A stretch of DNA of 6,732 bases, taken from a bacterium. GTDB lineage: Bacteria > Electryoneota > Electryoneia > Electryoneales > Electryoneaceae. This document shows positions 1 through 4,357 of the stretch, one piece after another (position 1 is the stretch's first letter; every line of letters begins with the position of its first letter). The notes under the pieces are model-generated. The model was given only the letters and a program-made list of their open reading frames with translations. It had not been told where the DNA came from and did not search any database. The stretch is taken from the NCBI GenBank assembly GCA_014729955.1, contig WJJA01000304.1:1-6732 (forward strand), written 5' to 3'. The position numbers were made by a program, and so were the translations under genes.

Positions 1-135
1 AACCGTCGCTTCCGGCTCGACAACGCAATCGATGCCGAGAAGATCGGCGCCGGGTTCGAGAGCGGCGTGCTGACCATTCACCTGCCGAAGGTTGAAATCG
101 CCAAGCCGCGTCGTATCGAGATCAGCGGTAACTGA
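1..135 (+). CDS. Hsp20/alpha-crystallin family small heat-shock protein, C-terminal fragment
   Basis: This is the 3' end of a gene that begins left of the window; 44 residues and a TGA stop at 133-135 are visible. Small heat-shock proteins are ATP-independent cytoplasmic holdases that form oligomers and keep unfolding proteins soluble until Hsp70 or ClpB acts. The fragment carries the family's end-of-domain signature: a short strand with RRFRLDN, then an ESGVLTIHLPK block corresponding to the classic G-V-L-x-I-x-x-P-K segment, then a basic linker and the sequence RRIEISGN. The I-E-I in that tail is the IXI anchor that docks into the neighbouring subunit's alpha-crystallin groove. The protein ends three residues after the anchor, a normal place for this family. 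The N-terminal region and start cannot be seen. A terminator at 245-279 closes the transcript. The family call is secure; the particular paralogue cannot be told. Confidence 0.88.
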   Translation, partial: NRRFRLDNAIDAEKIGAGFESGVLTIHLPKVEIAKPRRIEISGN

Positions 136-244
136 ACGGCATATCGACACGGTTCACCACCACCGCAGCGCCTGGAAAGACGACTACAACAACCGCCGGA
201 CGATCGCTACGACCACCACGGACCGTGATTTCAGATAGAGCCGG
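136..244. other. 3' untranslated stretch between the Hsp20 stop and its terminator
   Basis: No convincing gene is seen here. The Hsp20 frame stays open for a further 30 codons after its TGA, to a second TGA at 226-228. The translation is rich in P, Q, R, D and H and does not resemble an Hsp20 tail, so I read it as untranslated sequence rather than a readthrough extension. Confidence 0.5.
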
Positions 245-279
245 ACGCTCACCCTTTGCGGGGTGGGCGTTTCTTTTTA
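245..279 (+). terminator. Rho-independent terminator after the Hsp20 gene
   Basis: A 10-bp stem is formed by 245-254 (ACGCTCACCC) and 261-270 (GGGTGGGCGT), with one G-U pair and a 6-nt loop. It is followed directly by a T-rich run, TTCTTTTTA, at 271-279. The T-tract lies only on the right, so it works for + strand transcripts coming from the Hsp20 gene. On the - strand the hairpin has A residues before it and no T-run after it, so it should not end the acyltransferase transcript efficiently. Confidence 0.9.
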
Positions 280-363
280 TGCGACCGACAGGAAGGAGCA
301 CTCACTTGGAGGTGCAAGTTCTTTGCAGGGCGAACTGATTGCCGGACTTGAGAGAGAGGAAAA

Positions 364-1806
364 TTAAAACTTGAAATAGATGTAGGGTGGTACTTCGCTC
401 GGCTTCAGGGTGAGCAGCAGGATACCGAGGATCATCCAGAGCAGCACTTTCGCCGGCATCGGTAGACGGGCATGCAGACCGATAAAGCCGCGTTGCAGGG
501 GTGTGCCGATAAAGTTCAGCGCAAGCCCGAATACGATCATGAAGAGCGCGGTCGGATCGAGCCCGCGACCGTAGAGAGTCAGGTCGCCGATGCGTTCCAA
601 ATAGACCCACGCGGTCTGCATGTCGGGCGAGCGGAAGAAGACACGTGCGAAGACGCAGATATGAAAAGTATAGAACCAGCCAATGATCAGCAGCGGCAGG
701 CGCCCCCAGGTGAACGGTTCACGGCCGGCGAGTGGATTGCCCAGGCCGCGTCGAACGTCGAGACTGATCTTGTACAGAGCCAGCGCGAGCCCGTGGATCG
801 CTCCCCACATCACATATCCCCAGGCGGCACCATGCCAGAGGCCCCCGATCAGCATGGTGAAGAAGATGTTGATGTAGGCGAGAAATTTCGGAACACGAGA
901 TCCTCCGAAACTGAAATAGATGTAGTCGCGCAGCCAGTAGCTGAAGCTCATGTGCCAGCGTCGCCAGAACTCACCGATGCTGGGGGCGGCATAAGGATTG
1001 TTGAAGTTCGGGGGCAGGTTGAATCCCATCAGCAATGCGGTGCCGCGCGCGATGTCGGTGTAGCCGCTGAAGTCGAGGTAGAGTTGGATCGAATAACCAT
1101 ACAACGCCGCCAGCAGTTCCACCGAAGAGTAGTTTTCCGGGGCCAGGAAGGCGGCATCCACCAGGTTGGTTGCGAGGTAGGTTGAGAAGATGACCTTCTT
1201 GAACAGGCCGCCGGCGATCAGTGCCATCGCACGGTCGAGATTCGGAACCCGTGTCGGCATTTGCTCCAGCTGAGGCAGCAGGTCGCGTGAACGGCAGATC
1301 GGTCCGATCAGCAGCTGTGGAAAAAACGCCGTGAAAACGAGGTAATCGAGCAGGTTGGCGGCACGATGCCCGTAGCCACGGTACAGGTCGATCACATAAG
1401 CCAGGCCCTGGAACGTGTAGTAGGAAATCCCGATCGGGAGGATCACTTCCAGAAGGGGCAGATGAGCCTCGAAGCCCAGCGCCGAAGCGATTTCTGCGAC
1501 GTTTTCCCGGAAAAAGTTGTAATACTTGAAGAAACCCAGCAGGCCGACGTTACCTGTTACGGCCACGATCAGTGCCGCACGCTTGGCTCCCCTCGACTCT
1601 GCACGTACCGTCCATTCACCCGCCAGCCAGTTCCAAAGGGACGAAGCCGCAAGCAGGCCGAGCAGTTTCCATTCCCAGACGCCGTAGAAGTAATAGCTCG
1701 CCGCGAGCAGCAGGAGTTTCCGTGCAACGGGGACACGCCGCAGCATCCAGGAACCGGTCAGCACGGCTGTAAAGAAATAGACAAAGTGAAGGGTTGCGAA
1801 TTGCAC
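364..1806 (-). CDS. AlgI-like membrane-bound O-acyltransferase (MBOAT family)
   Basis: This is a polytopic inner-membrane protein of 480 residues, the usual AlgI/DltB-like length. Members transfer acyl (often acetyl) groups to extracytoplasmic polysaccharides or other envelope acceptors, usually with a periplasmic SGNH/AlgJ-like partner. Many hydrophobic segments run the whole length. Family landmarks, numbered from the GTG, are: an LPIGISYYTFQ block near 123-133; the LYLDFSGYTDIARG block near 242-255; FWRRWHMSFSYWLRDYIY at about 280-297; GGLWHGAAWG at about 321-330 with the invariant His at 325; a second His near 338; and the typical PPYIYFKF end. I chose the GTG at 1804-1806 because VQFATLHFVYFF then matches the family's short N-terminus before the first membrane helix. 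The longer frame starting at a TTG at 1864-1866 adds 20 polar residues atypical of the family. No clear ribosome-binding site supports either start; a purine-rich GGGGCAGG lies upstream of the GTG. No partner acyltransferase gene is adjacent, so the acceptor is unknown. Confidence 0.9.
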   Translation of the reverse strand: MQFATLHFVYFFTAVLTGSWMLRRVPVARKLLLLAASYYFYGVWEWKLLGLLAASSLWNWLAGEWTVRAESRGAKRAALIVAVTGNVGLLGFFKYYNFFRENVAEIASALGFEAHLPLLEVILPIGISYYTFQGLAYVIDLYRGYGHRAANLLDYLVFTAFFPQLLIGPICRSRDLLPQLEQMPTRVPNLDRAMALIAGGLFKKVIFSTYLATNLVDAAFLAPENYSSVELLAALYGYSIQLYLDFSGYTDIARGTALLMGFNLPPNFNNPYAAPSIGEFWRRWHMSFSYWLRDYIYFSFGGSRVPKFLAYINIFFTMLIGGLWHGAAWGYVMWGAIHGLALALYKISLDVRRGLGNPLAGREPFTWGRLPLLIIGWFYTFHICVFARVFFRSPDMQTAWVYLERIGDLTLYGRGLDPTALFMIVFGLALNFIGTPLQRGFIGLHARLPMPAKVLLWMILGILLLTLKPSEVPPYIYFKF

Positions 1807-2160
1807 TCTCGATGCCTGCCCCGTTACAGAATACGATGCGGCAATATAATACTTCGTCGACCTCAAGGATGATCATACAGCAATACTGCTGCATTCAACG
1901 ATGGTTGTTTTCTGTGCACGACGGTCGTTGCATTCACACTGGAAGTGGGGTTGTCGTGAAAACACGAAATAAACGAAACATTCAATCAAGATGTCTGCAT
2001 CACATACAGCGAGTCAGCACCTCATAATTGTTTTGGCGAATTATCTTTCGGAGTAGATTCGATTTGTCGTTTTCGCTATATTACCATTCAGTTGTTCGTG
2101 ACGCTCGTTCCGCCATGCGGATCACGTCTGCCTTACCTGAACGGTTTAGTTTACCCGCTG
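1807..2160. other. A+T-rich intergenic region upstream of the acyltransferase
   Basis: No gene is supported here. The stretch is visibly richer in A+T than the flanking genes, as expected of promoter DNA. On the - strand, an A+T-rich TATTATATT (complement of 1843-1851) sits about 37 nt before the GTG and could hold a -10 element, but no good -35 lies at the right distance. Small inverted repeats occur: CAGCA/TGCTG around 1879-1892, an ACGAC/GTCGT repeat near 1919-1929 and TCGTG-AAAA-CACGA near 1955-1968. None has a T-tract. Open frames crossing it have no family resemblance. Confidence 0.5.
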
Positions 2161-2167
2161 GGGGGCG

Positions 2168-2184
2168 TTGCGCACACGGCGCAA
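2168..2184. repeat. Small hairpin TTGCGC/GCGCAA
   Basis: A perfect 6-bp inverted repeat (TTGCGC at 2168-2173, GCGCAA at 2179-2184) with a 5-nt loop. It is the first of a run of back-to-back hairpins that fills about 2160-2330. Confidence 0.6.
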
Positions 2185-2190
2185 GTGTAG

Positions 2191-2230
2191 GCGGAGGTTG
2201 CTTCGAGGGGAAGCAGCCTTCGCTCTTTTT
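2191..2230 (+). terminator. Orphan terminator-like hairpin in the intergenic region
   Basis: A 14-bp stem can form between 2191-2204 (GCGGAGGTTGCTTC) and 2210-2223 (GAAGCAGCCTTCGC), with two G-U pairs and a 5-nt loop. TCTTTTT follows at 2224-2230. By shape this is a strong + strand intrinsic terminator, but no gene on the + strand ends just before it. It may end a small untranslated RNA, block readthrough towards the downstream promoter at 2374, or simply be part of a dispersed repeat. The structure is directly visible; the role is inferred. Confidence 0.5.
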
Positions 2231-2298
2231 GTCGCAGACGGGGTGGCCCGGACCCTGGCCCGGGTTTATTGGAGGCAGAGGATCGGATCGTCCGCGAC
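2231..2298. repeat. Imperfect inverted repeat enclosing a TGGCCCGG direct repeat
   Basis: The outer arms are GTCGCAGACG at 2231-2240 and CGTCCGCGAC at 2289-2298, complementary at 9 of 10 positions. Inside, TGGCCCGG occurs twice with a 12-nt period, at 2244-2251 and 2256-2263, and CCCGG (2247-2251) can pair with CCGGG (2260-2264). This part starts at the exact end of the terminator-like hairpin and stops at the exact start of the next repeat, which suggests a composite element. Confidence 0.5.
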
Positions 2299-2328
2299 GG
2301 TAGGCGTGCGGAGACGCCTGCCCTACCC
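2299..2328. repeat. Imperfect hairpin repeat with GGTAGGCGT/ACGCCTGCCCTACC arms
   Basis: The left arm GGTAGGCGT (2299-2307) is matched, with a bulge, by ACGCCTGCCCTACC (2314-2327); the 6-nt loop is GCGGAG. Short GC-rich modules of this look are often dispersed many times between genes in some bacterial genomes. Only one copy is in this window, so dispersal is a guess. Confidence 0.4.
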
Positions 2329-2373
2329 AATATATGGCCGGGCTGCCTCTCCGATTCTGCGGCATGCGCGTCC

Positions 2374-2402
2374 TTGTCATGCAAGGAGAATATCTGTATA
2401 TT
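2374..2402 (+). promoter_or_regulatory. Sigma-70-type promoter of the arsR-like gene
   Basis: TTGTCA at 2374-2379 (-35, close to TTGACA) is followed after exactly 17 nt by TATATT at 2397-2402 (-10, one change from TATAAT). The expected start of transcription is near 2409, giving a leader of about 33 nt before the ATG at 2442. This is the best-formed promoter in the window. Because it lies inside the longer upstream reading frame, it also argues against starts earlier than 2442. Confidence 0.7.
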
Positions 2403-2417
2403 CGCTTGAGTGAATAT
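2388..2417. promoter_or_regulatory. Probable ArsR-family operator with three GAATAT half-sites
   Basis: GAATAT (2388-2393), its reverse complement ATATTC (2398-2403) and GAATAT again (2412-2417) form two overlapping inverted repeats. The second, 2398-2417, is a 20-bp imperfect palindrome with ATATTC.CT and AG.GAATAT arms. ArsR/SmtB repressors typically bind A+T-rich imperfect palindromes of this kind. The site covers the -10 box and the predicted transcription start, so a bound dimer would block RNA polymerase. Autoregulation by the adjacent ArsR-like protein is the natural inference. Confidence 0.65.
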
Positions 2418-2441
2418 GGGTCTCAGGCGACAGGGAGCAGT

Positions 2442-2810
2442 ATGGATGCGATCGTAGAGTACCTCAAGGCGCTGGCGGAGGAGAGCCGGCTGCGAATCTT
2501 GATGATCCTGGAGCAGGCGGGCGAGTTGTCGGTCGCGGATATCGGGCATGTGTTGCAGATTCCGCAGCCGAAGGTGTCACGTCACCTGTCACGTCTGCGA
2601 CTGGCGGGCTGGGTGAAGGAGCGTCGCTGGAAGGGCTGGTCGCTCTATCGTGTCAGCCTGGCACCGGGCGACATACACCGTGAATACCTGATCGGGCTGT
2701 GCCAGAAGCTCGAGGCGGACAAGACCGTGGCGTCCGACCTGCAGCGCCTGATGTCGTTGCGTCGCAGCGGTTCGGGCGGCGCGGGAGCGGGCGAGGAGCG
2801 TTTCGAATAA
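2442..2810 (+). CDS. ArsR/SmtB-family transcriptional repressor lacking the arsenite-binding cysteines
   Basis: A 122-residue winged helix-turn-helix DNA-binding protein, normal size for ArsR/SmtB dimeric repressors that release DNA on binding a ligand. The segment from LKALAEESRLRILMIL (8-23) to RRWKGWSLYRV (61-71) aligns well with E. coli ArsR, including the recognition-helix block PQPKVSRHLSRLRLAG (41-56) and the beta-wing. In ArsR the helix before this reads ELCVCDLC and its three cysteines bind As(III); here residues 28-35 read ELSVADIG, so all three are replaced. The only cysteine is C87. Arsenite sensing by that site is therefore ruled out. The C-terminal 14 residues are a Gly/Ser/Ala/Glu-rich tail. 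The ATG at 2442 is preceded by AGGGAG at 2432-2437; in-frame ATGs further upstream lie in or before the promoter. Autoregulation is likely through 2388-2417. The true effector is not evident. Confidence 0.88.
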   Translation: MDAIVEYLKALAEESRLRILMILEQAGELSVADIGHVLQIPQPKVSRHLSRLRLAGWVKERRWKGWSLYRVSLAPGDIHREYLIGLCQKLEADKTVASDLQRLMSLRRSGSGGAGAGEERFE

Positions 2811-2854
2811 TTTTGCTGATGCTTCCCCTGTTTAATCTTCCCTGGAACGGCACT

Positions 2855-2868
2855 CAGACGATCGTCTG
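2855..2868. promoter_or_regulatory. Perfect 14-bp palindrome between the arsR-like and adenosyltransferase genes
   Basis: CAGACGATCGTCTG is identical to its reverse complement and lies 26 nt before the adenosyltransferase ATG. It has no T-tract after it, so it is not an intrinsic terminator. A dimeric regulator could bind it as DNA, or it could fold in the mRNA next to the ribosome-binding region. No matching -10/-35 pair is clear nearby: a TTTAAT at 2831-2836 has no good -35 partner. The role is unknown. Confidence 0.4.
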
Positions 2869-2894
2869 CTGAAACTCCGACACGGGACCAGACC

Positions 2895-3464
2895 ATGAAA
2901 ATTTATACGCGTACCGGCGACAAGGGCGAAACCTCTCTTCTACGCGGCGGCAGGGTGCCGAAGCATCATCCGCGGGTGGAAGCGTACGGCAGTCTCGACG
3001 AGCTGAACAGCTGGATCGGGTATGTCCGCTCGATTAACACCGACGATGCAGTCGAGGCGGTGCTGGCGGATATGCAGCCGAAACTGCACGTGGCCTGCAG
3101 CGATACGGCCGCGAGTTTGAGCAAGTCAGAAGAAGGCGCGAAAATTCCCCGAGTCCGTGAGGGCTGGGACACCGAACTGGAAGCCGACATCGACCGTATG
3201 GAGCAGGATCTGTCGCCATTGACGAACTTCATTCTTCCCGGCGGGACCGCAACCGGCGCGGCGCTGCATGTGGCGCGTACGATCTGCCGTCGCGCCGAAC
3301 GTGCGATGACCGAACTGCAGGAGATCGAAGGCGACCTCAATCCGGAAGCGATTCGCTTCGTCAACCGCCTGGCCGACCATCTCTTCACTCTGGCACGCTG
3401 GGCGAACCATCGCGCCGGCCGTGAAGAGAAACCCTGGATCGGGGAGGAGCATGTGCAGGGATAA
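2895..3464 (+). CDS. mmaB: PduO-type ATP:cob(I)alamin (cobinamide/cobyrinate) adenosyltransferase
   Basis: A 189-residue cytoplasmic enzyme that transfers the 5'-deoxyadenosyl group of ATP to Co(I) corrinoid, making the coenzyme form of vitamin B12 in synthesis or salvage. Stand-alone PduO-type enzymes of this length act as trimers with ATP bound between subunits. The family blocks are all present: the N-terminal phosphate-binding YTRTGDKGETSL (4-15); VEAYGSLDELNSWIG (28-42); FILPGG (112-117); ALHVARTICRRAER (123-136), with the Arg cluster used for ATP; and RFVNRLADHLFTLARWAN (154-171). The symbol is given by family, since PduO-type enzymes also carry names such as pduO or yvqK. The start is ATG 2895, with only a weak GGGA upstream. 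The stop is 15 nt before the hydrolase ATG, so the two are co-transcribed. No AdoCbl-dependent enzyme or B12 transporter is visible in the window. Confidence 0.93.
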   Translation: MKIYTRTGDKGETSLLRGGRVPKHHPRVEAYGSLDELNSWIGYVRSINTDDAVEAVLADMQPKLHVACSDTAASLSKSEEGAKIPRVREGWDTELEADIDRMEQDLSPLTNFILPGGTATGAALHVARTICRRAERAMTELQEIEGDLNPEAIRFVNRLADHLFTLARWANHRAGREEKPWIGEEHVQG

Positions 3465-3479
3465 CGGGGGATCCTCCTG

Positions 3480-4325
3480 ATGAGTTCCGGGAAGGGTGGT
3501 TTTCAGACATTTGATTTCCATTACGAAGGGCGGTCTATTCGATACCGTGCGATCGGCGAGGGGCCGCTGATCGTGATGCTACATGGCTGGATGCATTCCG
3601 GGCGACGCTGGGCTCACATCGCACGTCATCTTTCCGACCGTTACACCTGCCTGATCCCGGACCTGCCCGGGTTTGGAGATTCCCCGTCTCTGCCGCGCCG
3701 TGAAATGTGTATCCGTCGCTACGGAGACCTGCTCGCACGTCTGATCATCGAATGGAGGCCGGACCGTCGGCCTCATGCGATCATCGCCCATTCCATGGGC
3801 GGGTTGGCGACGCTGGAGATGACCGGCCGTGGATGGATCCGGCCCGAACGTATCATGGTGCTGTCGGTGCCGAGCGAAGGCTTGTCCGACAATTTTCAGT
3901 TCTGGCGTACCCCATGGCTGTTGACCGTCATGTTCAGCCTTGCTCGAATGATGACCCTGCACACGGCCGCACGCTTCCTGCAGGTGTACGGCTTCCTGAT
4001 GCTGGGGCGATGGAGAGCGGTAAAACGCAGCCTGCTGGAGGACTTCCTCGACAGCGATCCCGCGACCAATGAGCTGCTGTTCCGCGAACTGTACGACTAC
4101 CATGTGCGGCCGGAGCTGTTGCAACGATTGCGGACCGTGCCGATCTCGGTGGTACGGGGCGAATACGATCGCATTGTCAAACCCGAGCATTCGCAACGAC
4201 TCGCGAAACTGCTGGGGGGAGAGTATCGCTGTGAACGAGGCCACGGCCACACACCGATGCTGCGCGGAGAGCAGTCGTTCCTGCGTTACCTGGATGAATT
4301 CCTGGGGCGAGATACTTCGTTCTGA
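3480..4325 (+). CDS. Alpha/beta-hydrolase fold protein, substrate unknown
   Basis: A 281-residue single-domain protein of usual length for alpha/beta hydrolases, with no clear signal peptide. The fold elements are in order: LIVMLHGWMHSG (30-41), whose HGW gives the oxyanion hole; the strand and turn LIPDLPGFGDSP (58-69); the nucleophile elbow AHSMGG (103-108) with Ser105; the acid in VVRGEYDRIV (224-233), Asp230; and the catalytic His in GHGHTPM (254-260), most likely His257. The region about 130-200 between the elbow and the acid is the variable cap domain, with a hydrophobic patch near 145-175 that may face a lipophilic substrate or membrane. An intact Ser-His-Asp triad makes esterase- or lipase-like hydrolysis plausible, but nothing fixes the substrate. 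GGGGGA at 3466-3471, 8 nt before the ATG, is a good ribosome-binding site, and the 15-nt gap ties it to the adenosyltransferase gene. Confidence 0.88.
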   Translation: MSSGKGGFQTFDFHYEGRSIRYRAIGEGPLIVMLHGWMHSGRRWAHIARHLSDRYTCLIPDLPGFGDSPSLPRREMCIRRYGDLLARLIIEWRPDRRPHAIIAHSMGGLATLEMTGRGWIRPERIMVLSVPSEGLSDNFQFWRTPWLLTVMFSLARMMTLHTAARFLQVYGFLMLGRWRAVKRSLLEDFLDSDPATNELLFRELYDYHVRPELLQRLRTVPISVVRGEYDRIVKPEHSQRLAKLLGGEYRCERGHGHTPMLRGEQSFLRYLDEFLGRDTSF

Positions 4326-4357
4326 CCAGCCGGCCCATGATACAGGGGCAGGGTCGG
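4326..4357. other. Short convergent gap with a weak hairpin
   Basis: Only 32 nt separate the hydrolase stop from the kinase stop on the opposite strand. CCGGCCC (4330-4336) can pair with GGGTCGG (4351-4357) across a 14-nt loop with one G-U pair. No T-tract follows on either strand, so it is at best a weak or Rho-aided end for the two converging transcripts. Confidence 0.35.

Noticed and set aside
136..228. In-frame open stretch after the Hsp20 stop as a possible readthrough extension
   Set aside because: Hsp20 proteins normally end just after the IXI motif, and the translation is low-complexity with no homologous feature.
472..1185. 237-codon + strand open frame opposite the acyltransferase
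   Set aside because: It is an antisense shadow of a strongly recognisable membrane protein in a GC-rich genome; its translation has no family resemblance.
1807..1866. Twenty-residue N-terminal extension of the acyltransferase from a TTG at 1866
   Set aside because: It adds a polar stretch that AlgI-like proteins lack; the GTG at 1806 places the first membrane helix at the usual distance.
2028..2303. 91-codon open frame on the + strand (and a 99-codon one on the - strand at 2081-2380)
   Set aside because: Both run through the hairpin-rich repeat, show no known domain, and have unbalanced Gly/Arg/Pro composition produced by the inverted repeats.
2334..2441. Longer start for the ArsR-like protein at ATG 2334, or at the in-frame ATGs 2364 or 2379
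   Set aside because: The extra residues have no family counterpart and would overlap the -35/-10 promoter and the operator; ATG 2442 has a good ribosome-binding site and the right N-terminus.
2811..2894. Cobalamin riboswitch upstream of the adenosyltransferase gene
   Set aside because: The gap is only 84 nt, too short for a full B12 riboswitch, and I see no B12-box-like sequence in it.
3579..4250. 223-codon - strand open frame opposite the hydrolase
   Set aside because: The + strand frame carries the complete catalytic triad and fold motifs; the antisense frame is His/Gln-rich and unrecognisable.
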